Of a stretch of 14,942 bases of DNA, positions 1 to 7,277 are shown piece after piece. Each line of letters opens with the position of its first letter. The first letter of the stretch is position 1. Where the stretch lies: contig DAOVQH010000022.1 in NCBI GenBank assembly GCA_030628755.1, forward strand, positions 1-14,942, in the 5' to 3' direction. The translations under genes were made by a program, and so were the position numbers. Under the pieces are notes generated by a model, which searched no databases, was not told the origin of the DNA, and worked only from the letters and a program-made list of their open reading frames with translations. This stretch comes from Candidatus Cloacimonadota bacterium (lineage in GTDB: Bacteria > Cloacimonadota > Cloacimonadia > Cloacimonadales > TCS61).

Positions 1-2918
1 TCTTCCTGAAGATTTTTAATTGCCTGTTCAAGTAGTCTATTATAATAATTAAAACCTATTGTGTTTATTATCCCGCTTTGTTTTGTTCCTAAGAGTGTAC
101 CTGCTCCCCGAAGTTCCATATCACGCATTGCTATTTGATAGCCACTTCCCAGAGATTCGTATTCAGTTAAAGTTTCCAATCTCTTTCGTGCTTCATCATG
201 TAATTTTGAGGGAATAATCAAGTAAGCATAAGCCCGACGATTACTCCTGCCTACACGTCCACGGATCTGGTAAAGCTGAGCCAGTCCAAATATATCAGCC
301 CTGTTTACGATGATTGTATTTGCATTTGGAATATCGATACCTGACTCAATAATAGTGGTGGTAACAAAAACATCAAATTTATGACGGGCGAAATCCAATG
401 TTACAGTCTCGAGTTGCTTTTCAGGAAGCTGACCGTGTCCCACTTCAAAACTGATATGTGGCAATAATTTTCTCAGTTCTGTTACAAGGCTATCTATCGT
501 TTGAATACGATTGTGAACAAAAAAGACCTGCCCACCGCGATCCACTTCGCGATTTATTGCATCTTTGATAACCTCTTTATCATAAGGAACGATTACAGTT
601 CTGATTGGAAGCCTTGCTTTTGGAGATGTTCGGATTAGGGAAAGTTCCTTCAGTTTGGAAAGCGCCATATACATTGTTCTGGGAATTGGTGTTGCGCTCA
701 TGTAAAGTGTATCCACATTTGATTTGATCTGGCGGAGTTTATCCTTGTGACGTACACCAAAACGGTGTTCTTCATCAATAATCAGTAATCCTAATTTTTT
801 ATATTTCACATCCTTTGAAAGAAGTCGGTGAGTTCCAATAGCAATATCAATTTCACCTGTTGTAAGGGCAGCGATATCTTTTTTCAGGTTGGCTCTTGAA
901 CGAAACCTGCTGAACATTGCGATGCGAACAGGGTACTGAGCAAGACGCTCTTTAAATACAAAGTAATGTTGTTCTGCGAGAAGCGTGGTGGGGACCAGAA
1001 CCGCAACCTGCCAGCCGCTCATAACCGCCTTGAATGAAGCTCGAATAGCAACTTCAGTTTTTCCGAATCCCACGTCTCCACAAAGAAGCAGCTCCATAGG
1101 AGAATTAGATTCCATATCGGTTTTTATTTCCCGAGATGCTTGTGCCTGATCTGGAGTATCTTCGTAAATAAATGAATCTTCCATTTCCCTCTGCCAGGTT
1201 GTATCCGGATCAAAGACAATGCCTGTTCTTAGTTTTCTTTCCGCATAAAGTTTTATTAGATCCTCTGCAACCAGTTCTATCTGTTTTTTAGCACGCCTTT
1301 TTGCATATTCCCATTTTTTACTTCCCAGTTTGTGAATTACAGGAGCGATCCCCTCTTCCGAAACGAATTTAGAAACAAGAGAGAGTTGAAAAGTGGGAAC
1401 ATAAACCACATCATTCTCTGCATATTTCAAGGTTAAGCATTCGATATTGCTTCCTTCAATATTTAGTTTCTTCAAACCTGCATAAATCCCGATGCCATGG
1501 TCGATATGAACCACATAATCCCCCGGCTTCAACGATTCATAATCGACTAAGGCTTCATCCTTGGTAAATCTTGCTTGCCTGCGTTTTCGCTTGTACCTGC
1601 TGAATATTTCATGGTCCGTATAGATAGCCAGCTTTCCATCGGTTAAATTGAAACCATTTTGGAAGACCCCGATTGTAAAATCGATTTGCTCTTCAAATTG
1701 CGGTAGCAAGTCCTGCATTCTTTTACTCTGGCTTGTATTATCAGACTGGATAAATATCCTGTAGCCTTTTTGCAGTTTCTCTTTTATGTCTTTTTCCAGC
1801 AAATCCAGGTTTCCATGCATATTCGTTTGAGAAGTTGTGGGAGCTTTGCACCTTTCGGAGATTTCTTTGAAATCCTGGAAAGAAGAAGAAAGGAAAAAGT
1901 TTGGATAATTCTTGAAAACTTTATTTATGAATCTCTCACTTTCAAAAATGTCTTCCGGAATGGGAATAATGCGCTTCTTATACTTAAAATGGACTTTCTG
2001 AAAAAGATCGGTGGTTTCCTCAAAAATTTCATTAAAACAGGAGAAAAAGAATTGAAACTCATCCCAGAATATCACACAATTTTCAGGAGAAAAATATTCC
2101 AGAAAAGTTTCAACTTTTGGTAGAAGAAGAGAAACATCCAACTCGATGCCGTCGTAGAAACCATATTTGTGAATTCTTTCCCACAGTTTCTCATCTGTAT
2201 CGATATCATGAAGGGAAAATTCTCTTGAAGGAATTAGAGTTACTGTATCCATCTCTTCACCAGTCGAGCGCTGCGAGCTGATGGAAAATACCCGGATGGA
2301 TTCTACTTCATCGCCGAAGAATTCAATGCGAACTGGCTTTGTGGAGTTGGGACTGAACACATCAATTATCCCACCGCGACGTGCAATCTCTCCAATCTTG
2401 GAAACCTGGAATTGATTTTCATATCCCATTCCCACCAGATTGGAAATAAGTATTTCCGGATTATATTCTTCATTTTTATTGAGAGTAATAATATTTTTCC
2501 TGAAAATATCAGCAGAAACGATCTTTCTTAAAATAGCACGAATAGAAACACTGAAGATAGAAGGTTTATCCGAAACAGCGGCAGTTAAAGTCTCAATCCT
2601 TTGAGCACGGATCATATAATGTGGTGATCGCTGTTCGTAGGGAAGAACCTCGTAATCCGGTAGGAAGTGATCAGATTCTTTTCCCACGAGAAGGTCGAGA
2701 TCATCCAGGTAATCTTCTGCAACTTTATCATCAGCAGTTACGAAGATAATGTTCTTACCGGTTTGCATAAAGGCTCGAGCTAACAGCAGCGATTTAGATG
2801 AGCGGTTTAAATTATGAAAAAGAGTTTTAGATTTTCCTTCTGCAGTTATCGAATCATACTGCCTGATGAAAATGGATCTATTGATGATTGAATTTATTTT
2901 ATCGTAGAAAATACTCAT
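1..2918 (-). CDS. mfd: Transcription-repair coupling factor Mfd, 3' end cut by window edge
   Basis: Mfd is a DNA translocase that removes RNA polymerase stalled at lesions and recruits UvrA to start nucleotide excision repair. The minus-strand frame is open from ATG at 2918-2916 to the window edge, about 972 codons without a stop. In order I see: a degenerate UvrB-like N-terminal part (PDYEVLPYEQRSPH near residue 85, RRGGIIDVFSP near 175); a CarD-like RNA polymerase interaction domain around residues 455-520 (KPGDYVVHIDHGIGIYAG); and a RecG-like superfamily 2 helicase with Walker A GDVGFGKTE (614-622), DEEH box (715-718), SATPIPRT, and the translocation and motif VI segments GRVGRSNRRAYAYL and LRGAGTLLG near 933. 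Family members are usually about 1100-1150 residues, so the missing part is the C-terminal autoinhibitory D7 domain. No strong Shine-Dalgarno precedes the chosen start, so the exact N-terminus is less sure than the identity. Confidence 0.97.
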   Translation of the reverse strand, partial: MSIFYDKINSIINRSIFIRQYDSITAEGKSKTLFHNLNRSSKSLLLARAFMQTGKNIIFVTADDKVAEDYLDDLDLLVGKESDHFLPDYEVLPYEQRSPHYMIRAQRIETLTAAVSDKPSIFSVSIRAILRKIVSADIFRKNIITLNKNEEYNPEILISNLVGMGYENQFQVSKIGEIARRGGIIDVFSPNSTKPVRIEFFGDEVESIRVFSISSQRSTGEEMDTVTLIPSREFSLHDIDTDEKLWERIHKYGFYDGIELDVSLLLPKVETFLEYFSPENCVIFWDEFQFFFSCFNEIFEETTDLFQKVHFKYKKRIIPIPEDIFESERFINKVFKNYPNFFLSSSFQDFKEISERCKAPTTSQTNMHGNLDLLEKDIKEKLQKGYRIFIQSDNTSQSKRMQDLLPQFEEQIDFTIGVFQNGFNLTDGKLAIYTDHEIFSRYKRKRRQARFTKDEALVDYESLKPGDYVVHIDHGIGIYAGLKKLNIEGSNIECLTLKYAENDVVYVPTFQLSLVSKFVSEEGIAPVIHKLGSKKWEYAKRRAKKQIELVAEDLIKLYAERKLRTGIVFDPDTTWQREMEDSFIYEDTPDQAQASREIKTDMESNSPMELLLCGDVGFGKTEVAIRASFKAVMSGWQVAVLVPTTLLAEQHYFVFKERLAQYPVRIAMFSRFRSRANLKKDIAALTTGEIDIAIGTHRLLSKDVKYKKLGLLIIDEEHRFGVRHKDKLRQIKSNVDTLYMSATPIPRTMYMALSKLKELSLIRTSPKARLPIRTVIVPYDKEVIKDAINREVDRGGQVFFVHNRIQTIDSLVTELRKLLPHISFEVGHGQLPEKQLETVTLDFARHKFDVFVTTTIIESGIDIPNANTIIVNRADIFGLAQLYQIRGRVGRSNRRAYAYLIIPSKLHDEARKRLETLTEYESLGSGYQIAMRDMELRGAGTLLGTKQSGIINTIGFNYYNRLLEQAIKNLQE

Positions 2919-3017
2919 AGGTTTTTGAATTTCTTAATATAACTTATCAGTCAAGAACAATTGGGAATTTTACTGAAAAAAATTGACACCCTTTAAATCA
3001 TATAAACATTAACCAGC
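2919..3017. promoter_or_regulatory. Divergent intergenic region between mfd and the six-gene operon
   Basis: These 99 bases separate two divergently oriented genes and must hold both promoters unless they lie inside the genes. On the plus strand there is a perfect TTGACA at 2983-2988 and a TATAAA at 3001-3006, but only 12 bases separate them, so they do not form a normal 17-base-spaced pair. On the minus strand a TATATT lies at 2940-2935, about 20 bases upstream of the mfd ATG, without a convincing -35 box. The promoter role is inferred from the gene layout. Confidence 0.45.
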
Positions 3018-3989
3018 ATGAATGAGTTTGCAAAAAAGGATTTCAAAGAACAAAAAATCCCGGAAAGCCCGGGTTTTTTTACCTTTTCAGATGAAAACAA
3101 AATACTCTATACTGGAATAACAACAAACCTCAAAGCTAAGATCAATACTTTCCTTTCGAGAAACCTGGAAGATGAAAATGTCTTCAAAATGATTTCACTA
3201 ACCAGAGTAATTTCCTATACAGAAACAGAAACTTTCTTTAATGCTTTTGTTGAAAAAAAGAAACTCTTCAATAAAGAAGTACCGGAATATAACAGGCTCA
3301 TCAGACCGTTTGAAAATTATGTTTACCTGGGAATTGATTTTAGCAAAGTTCCTTTTTTCAGAGTTACTCAGGACACTCAAAGTGAACTCTACTTTCTTGG
3401 TCCGTTCAAAGACCGCTTTTTTCTTTATGATTTTTTAGATATAATGGGCACACTTTTTAAGTTCCCGGTTTGTGAAGATGAGAATTATCCCTGTCAGCGT
3501 TATGAGGGGAAAAAATGTTCCGGATGGTGCTTAAAGGAAAATGAGGAAATCACAAAAATTATTTTTAATTCCTATTTGCAACCTGATATTAAGTTAATAA
3601 ATAAGATTCAGAAGAAGTATGATGAGTATTTTAATGAACTTAAATTTGAAAAAGCAGAATCTCTGAAGAACCAACGAAAGATAATCGAAAAGTACTATGA
3701 GATTGTGAAGTTTCTTCACATTACAAAAGAGATAAATTTGGATTTTACTGAGAATAAAAAGAAATACAAAATAAGAAATGGAATACTGGTGGAAATCCTG
3801 GAAAATAGAGAGATAACATACTTTCCGGAGCTTCATTTAAACTATCGCGACAACGAACTATTGACTTTTGAAAAAGATCAATTAGTAGAACGCTGGATAA
3901 TTTATAACCATTTAAAAAAAAATAAACTTGAAAGATTAAATGAGATTTATAAAAGGTCGATTTCAAAAATAAATGAGTTTTTTAGCTGA
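3018..3989 (+). CDS. Cho/UvrC-like GIY-YIG protein with Fe-S cysteine cluster, short form
   Basis: This 323-residue protein matches the N-terminal half of the nucleotide-excision endonuclease UvrC and has the size and layout of the short homologue Cho. It starts with a GIY-YIG-like fold (SPGFF at 17-21, LYTG at 30-33, NLKAKI at 37-42, VPEYN at 88-92). The UvrC-typical segment follows: YFLGPF at 125-130, then four cysteines at 152, 159, 167 and 171 in C-x6-C-x7-C-x3-C spacing, as in the Fe-S motif of UvrC. A charged helical stretch (about 195-230, FEKAESLKNQRKIIE) resembles the UvrB-binding UVR motif. The C-terminal RNase H-like nuclease and helix-hairpin-helix domains of UvrC are absent. Catalytic positions look altered: GIY is GFF, the Arg of NLxxR is Lys, and the expected Glu is shifted or replaced (EKKKL at 79-83). 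It may bind damaged DNA or UvrB without cutting, or cut with unusual residues. It is first in the operon, divergent from mfd. Confidence 0.8.
   Translation: MNEFAKKDFKEQKIPESPGFFTFSDENKILYTGITTNLKAKINTFLSRNLEDENVFKMISLTRVISYTETETFFNAFVEKKKLFNKEVPEYNRLIRPFENYVYLGIDFSKVPFFRVTQDTQSELYFLGPFKDRFFLYDFLDIMGTLFKFPVCEDENYPCQRYEGKKCSGWCLKENEEITKIIFNSYLQPDIKLINKIQKKYDEYFNELKFEKAESLKNQRKIIEKYYEIVKFLHITKEINLDFTENKKKYKIRNGILVEILENREITYFPELHLNYRDNELLTFEKDQLVERWIIYNHLKKNKLERLNEIYKRSISKINEFFS
3059..3080 (+). terminator. Terminator-like hairpin with T7 tract inside the start of the UvrC-like gene
   Basis: CCCGG (3059-3063) can pair perfectly with CCGGG (3069-3073) around a 5-base loop, followed at once by seven T (3074-3080). 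Six A (3052-3057) lie upstream, so the stem could extend by A-T pairing past one mismatch. It falls 42-63 bases into the coding region, over codons for PESPGFF. The stem is short and the protein motif P-x-x-P-G may explain it, so the function is uncertain. If active, it could act as a translation-coupled attenuator for the whole operon. Confidence 0.3.
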
Positions 3990-4005
3990 TGGGCTGGAGT
4001 AATTT

Positions 4006-4383
4006 ATGGCTTCAAAAGTCTTGATCGTAGATGATGAACTTTCTGTAACTGATTATTTAAAGATGGAACTGAGAGAGTATGGAAACGATTTTGAAATAAT
4101 CTGTGAAAATACAGGATATGAAGCTTTGAACAGGATAATGAGAGGAGATATCGATCTTCTCATTACAGATATTGCCATGCCGGATATGGATGGATATGAA
4201 CTATACTCCAGAACTAAAGAATATGATGAAAACCTGCCCATTATCATGATGACCGGGTTCGGCTATGACCCGGATCATGTGGTCGTGAAATCCAGGAAAG
4301 ACGGACTGAAAGATGTTATCTTTAAACCCTTTGATATTCAAAAACTCAACGAAATGATAAAAGAACGAATTTCAGGAGAATAA
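4006..4383 (+). CDS. Single-domain response regulator (CheY-like receiver)
   Basis: This 125-residue protein is a lone receiver domain with no output domain. The acidic pair is D9-D10 (LIVDDE), the phospho-acceptor is D55 (LLITD-IAMP), the switch Thr is T83 (IIMMTGFG) and the conserved Lys is K107 (FKPF). The loop GFGYDPDHVVVK after T83 is longer than in CheY. Receivers of this kind usually pass phosphate or bind a partner protein. The start is supported by GGAG at 3996-3999, six bases before the ATG. It lies 16 bases after the UvrC-like gene, and the peptidase's Shine-Dalgarno sits inside its last codons. The histidine kinase at 6042, two genes downstream, is the likely phosphate donor, inferred from shared operon context. 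Confidence 0.92.
   Translation: MASKVLIVDDELSVTDYLKMELREYGNDFEIICENTGYEALNRIMRGDIDLLITDIAMPDMDGYELYSRTKEYDENLPIIMMTGFGYDPDHVVVKSRKDGLKDVIFKPFDIQKLNEMIKERISGE
4374..4378 (+). promoter_or_regulatory. Shine-Dalgarno AGGAG that fixes the peptidase start on ACG
   Basis: AGGAG at 4374-4378 ends seven bases before ACG 4386-4388, an ideal spacing. No ATG, GTG or TTG occurs in this frame between here and the mature protein. The next in-frame ATG, at 4674, lies well inside the globular domain and has no Shine-Dalgarno just upstream. Confidence 0.55.
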
Positions 4384-4385
4384 AT

Positions 4386-5306
4386 ACGAAAACAAATATT
4401 AAGCTTTTTCTTTTCTCTCTTTGCCTTATCTTAATATTTTCATCAAATGTTTTTTCAAATCATGTAGAATATAAAAAAATCTCTTTTGAAAATATATCTC
4501 TTTTCTCAGTAGATAAAGACCGAAAAGTTGCCAGAAATATCGCCTTACAATTAGATAAAGATATTCAGGTTTTTCAGAAAAGAATTGGCACATATCTGGA
4601 TATACCTATCCAAGTTGTAATTGCTCCTGACCGGGAAGAGTATTCGAAATGGGTTGATAAGCATTCGAAAATTATGGAATTCAGCCTGGCGTTTTATAAT
4701 AACCGCAATAAGACAATTTACATAAAGAATCCTAAAGAGTTAAGGGGCTTTTCCGCGCTTCGCCAAATTTTACTTCATGAGTATATTCATCACTTTGTAA
4801 ATCATTTCTGGAGAAATCCGCCACTCTGGTTTAATGAAGGAATGGCAGTATACTTTTCCGGTGATATGGGGATTGATAGAGAATTCAATTTTGCGAAAAA
4901 TTATATTCTGGGAAATTCCCGTCCTCTTGAAATGATGAAATATGGCTATCCAAAGAACCGCATCGAGTGGGAATCTTTTTATGCTAAATCGGGATTGGCA
5001 GTGAAATACCTTTATAAGCAAAGAAGGCAGGAGTTTTACAAATTCTGGGACTATGCTTTACCGGAACGAAACTTTGATTCTGCTTTTCTAAAAAGTTTTT
5101 TCTTTACATCAAAAGACTTTTCTGTCTTTTTTGAAGAGTATTCCAAAACCCATTTCCGGATGGAGATTCTGCTGGCTTCGACAGGGATTATATGGGGCAT
5201 TCTGCCATTGGTTTTGATTATTGGGGTTATCAGGAAAAAGATAAAGTCCAGAAAAATTAAAGCTCAGTGGGAAGAAGAAACTGAGGAATTATTGGAGAGT
5301 GAATGA
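4386..5306 (+). CDS. Membrane-anchored gluzincin metallopeptidase (peptidase MA-like), apparent ACG start
   Basis: The frame encodes a zinc peptidase of the HExxH + E (gluzincin, peptidase-MA-like) type. Read from ACG 4386 it has 306 residues: a signal peptide (KTNIKLFLFSLCLILIFSS, cleavage near residue 24), a lumenal region, the zinc site H131-E132-Y-I-H135-H136 and the third ligand E151 in WFNEGMAVY. A single membrane span follows at about 261-282, then a basic and acidic cytoplasmic tail (RKKIKSRK...EEETEELLE). The catalytic domain should therefore face the periplasm. A start at ATG 4674 would remove the signal peptide and about 96 residues of open, protein-like frame, so I reject it. The ACG could be a real rare start, or an ATG changed by mutation or sequencing error. 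The gene follows the response regulator stop by 2 bases and its stop overlaps mazG by 4. The substrate is unknown; cleavage of an envelope protein in the same signalling pathway is only a guess. Confidence 0.78.
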   Translation, partial: TKTNIKLFLFSLCLILIFSSNVFSNHVEYKKISFENISLFSVDKDRKVARNIALQLDKDIQVFQKRIGTYLDIPIQVVIAPDREEYSKWVDKHSKIMEFSLAFYNNRNKTIYIKNPKELRGFSALRQILLHEYIHHFVNHFWRNPPLWFNEGMAVYFSGDMGIDREFNFAKNYILGNSRPLEMMKYGYPKNRIEWESFYAKSGLAVKYLYKQRRQEFYKFWDYALPERNFDSAFLKSFFFTSKDFSVFFEEYSKTHFRMEILLASTGIIWGILPLVLIIGVIRKKIKSRKIKAQWEEETEELLESE

Positions 5307-6076
5307 AAGAGTTCGACAGATTAGTCCAAATCATTGAGAAACTTCGAGAGCCAGAGAAAGGTTGTCCCTGGGATTTGAAACAAACCCATGAATCGTTGAT
5401 CCCTAATTTCATTGAAGAGCTTTATGAATCCATCGAGGCTATAGAAAAAGGAGATTTTAAACATCTATCTGAAGAGCTCGGTGACCTGATGCTTCATATC
5501 ATCATGCAGGTGCAGATGGCAAAAGAAGAAAATAAGTTCTCTATGGAAGATGTTCTGAATAAAATCAATGATAAGCTTATTCGTCGTCATCCCCACGTTT
5601 TTGGAGAGGGAGAAGTCAGGGATGCTGAGGGTGTGAAAAAGAATTGGGAACGAATCAAGTTTGAAGAAAAGAAACATTCCCGCACATCTGCAATTGACGG
5701 AATTCCAAGGACTATGCCAGCTCTTATCGTGGCTCAAAGAATGCAGGAAAAGGCTGCGTCTGTTGGGTTTGACTGGCCTGATGTTCGACCTGCAATTCAT
5801 AAGTTAAAGGAAGAAGCAGAGGAATTTGAAGAAGCGTTTAGAAATAAAAATATCGAAGAGATGCAAAATGAACTGGGGGATATGCTTTTTTCCATAGTTA
5901 ATATTTCCCGTAAATTGGGTTTCGATACTGAATCTGCACTTAAGAGGACTATCAAAAAGTTTGAAACCCGTTTCCGAAAAATTGAAGAATATTATCGGAA
6001 AAATAATAAAAGCATGCTTGATGCAAGTCTGGAGCAGTTAGATGAAATATGGGAAATTGCAAAAAAAAGCGAGTAG
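5303..6076 (+). CDS. mazG: Nucleoside triphosphate pyrophosphohydrolase MazG
   Basis: MazG hydrolyses (d)NTPs to monophosphates and pyrophosphate, clearing non-canonical or excess nucleotides. At 257 residues it is close to the E. coli protein (about 263). Two tandem MazG all-alpha domains are visible, each with the Mg-binding EExxE...ExxD signature. The N-terminal one is E38-E39-x-x-E42 with E58-x-x-D61, after the family hallmark GCPWDLKQTHESL (20-32). The C-terminal one is E170-E171-x-x-E174 with E190-x-x-D193. The linker RRHPHVFGEGEV (94-105) and KNWERIK (113-119) is also typical. Both active sites look intact. The start overlaps the peptidase stop (ATGA) and has GGAG at 5294-5297, so translation is probably coupled. 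Its place beside a UvrC-like protein and nnr fits a housecleaning operon. Confidence 0.96.
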   Translation: MKEFDRLVQIIEKLREPEKGCPWDLKQTHESLIPNFIEELYESIEAIEKGDFKHLSEELGDLMLHIIMQVQMAKEENKFSMEDVLNKINDKLIRRHPHVFGEGEVRDAEGVKKNWERIKFEEKKHSRTSAIDGIPRTMPALIVAQRMQEKAASVGFDWPDVRPAIHKLKEEAEEFEEAFRNKNIEEMQNELGDMLFSIVNISRKLGFDTESALKRTIKKFETRFRKIEEYYRKNNKSMLDASLEQLDEIWEIAKKSE

Positions 6077-7277
6077 CCGAAACAGGTTACTTCAAGTTTA
6101 CTTTGTTGTTGGAAGCTTATTGCTAATTGTTTTTTTTGTAGTATATACAAATATTCTTTTAAATAATATAGAAAAAGATGTACAAATAGTGCCTGACCTT
6201 TATTCTAAATTTGTTGGTTTACCTGCAAATGTAAATTTAGAACATTTTCTTTTCCAGTATTTCATGGAAGAGGTACTTCCTGGAATCGATTACCCGATCA
6301 TACTTGTGGACAGCCTGAAAATCCCATTTAGCTGGGAAAATATCGAGATAGAACAAAAAAAATTCTCAGAGCTTGATCCAAAACAACAGAAAATCCTCTT
6401 GAAAATGGTAAAGAAAATGGAATCACAAAAATCACACATTCCACTCAAATTCAACCAGCATGATGAAAAAGTGTATGGTTATGTCTATTTTGGTGATTCT
6501 GAAACAATAAAGAGATTGAAACTCATGCCCTATATTGAAATGATACTGATTTTGATATTTGTACTACTTGGGGTATATGGAATTTATACAATAAAAAGAA
6601 ATGAACGGGATATTCTCTGGGTAGGCTTGGCTAAAGAAACTGCCCATCAGTTTGGGACACCCCTTTCTTCTCTTATTGGATGGCTGAATATTCTTTCCAT
6701 GAAGATCGAAGAAAAAGGTAATGATCCCGAAATGCTGACAATGCTCAATTATATGAATGTTGATATCGATAGATTGAATAAGATTGCATCGCGGTTTGGG
6801 AAAGTGGGGTCAGATATAGAGCACCAAAAATATAATCTCCATAATATAATTTTAGATACAATAGACCACTTTAAAAGAAGATTGCCAAGTATTTCAAATA
6901 AAATAACTATAAAATTTGAAAGTAAAATAGAAGAGAAAGACATCCTAATTGACCCTGATCTGATTAAATGGACTTTAGAGAACGTGATAAAGAACAGTAT
7001 CGATGCAATGCAAAAAAAAGGTGGGAAAATTACAGTCAAAGCCTTTAGTTCAAACAATAAAACCTATATTCATATTAAAGATGAGGGAAGTGGATTGCCA
7101 AAATCAAAATTTAAAAAGATTTTCTATCCAGGCATCACCAGCAAAAAACGAGGCTGGGGGCTGGGCTTGAGTCTGGCAAAAAGGATTGTTGAAGAATATC
7201 ATAATGGTAAAATTCGGGTACTGGAAAGTGAACTGGGTAAAGGAACAACTTTTGAAATAGTTCTACCGGAGGTTTAA
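6042..7277 (+). CDS. Membrane sensor histidine kinase without HAMP domain
   Basis: This 411-residue protein has two membrane spans (about 17-40 and 162-184) around a roughly 120-residue periplasmic sensor region that I do not recognise. The second span runs within about ten residues into the kinase core, leaving no room for HAMP or PAS domains. The phospho-acceptor is H202 in AKETAHQFGTPLSSLIGW, the H-box variant common in Bacteroidota kinases instead of HELRTPL. The ATPase part has the N box (ENVIKNSIDAM, N318), G1 (D347-EGSGLP), an F-box-like segment (KIFYPGITSKKRG) and G2 (GWGLGLSLAKRIV, 371-383). GGAG at 6031-6034 supports ATG 6042, which overlaps the end of mazG by 35 bases. An in-frame TTG at 6057 is the only nearby alternative. 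The likely partner is the receiver protein at 4006. The signal is unknown. Confidence 0.93.
   Translation: MKYGKLQKKASSRNRLLQVYFVVGSLLLIVFFVVYTNILLNNIEKDVQIVPDLYSKFVGLPANVNLEHFLFQYFMEEVLPGIDYPIILVDSLKIPFSWENIEIEQKKFSELDPKQQKILLKMVKKMESQKSHIPLKFNQHDEKVYGYVYFGDSETIKRLKLMPYIEMILILIFVLLGVYGIYTIKRNERDILWVGLAKETAHQFGTPLSSLIGWLNILSMKIEEKGNDPEMLTMLNYMNVDIDRLNKIASRFGKVGSDIEHQKYNLHNIILDTIDHFKRRLPSISNKITIKFESKIEEKDILIDPDLIKWTLENVIKNSIDAMQKKGGKITVKAFSSNNKTYIHIKDEGSGLPKSKFKKIFYPGITSKKRGWGLGLSLAKRIVEEYHNGKIRVLESELGKGTTFEIVLPEV

Noticed and set aside
1770..2123. A 117-codon plus-strand frame inside mfd
   Set aside because: It is antisense to well-conserved mfd coding sequence, has no recognisable motif, and looks like a frame shadow.
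2983..3006. TTGACA and TATAAA as a sigma-70 promoter for the operon
   Set aside because: Each box is a good match but they are only 12 bases apart, too close to act together. I list the region but not the pair as a promoter.
4674..5306. Peptidase starting at ATG 4674 (210 residues)
   Set aside because: This would drop a clear signal peptide and N-terminal domain encoded in the same frame, and the ATG lacks a Shine-Dalgarno just upstream.
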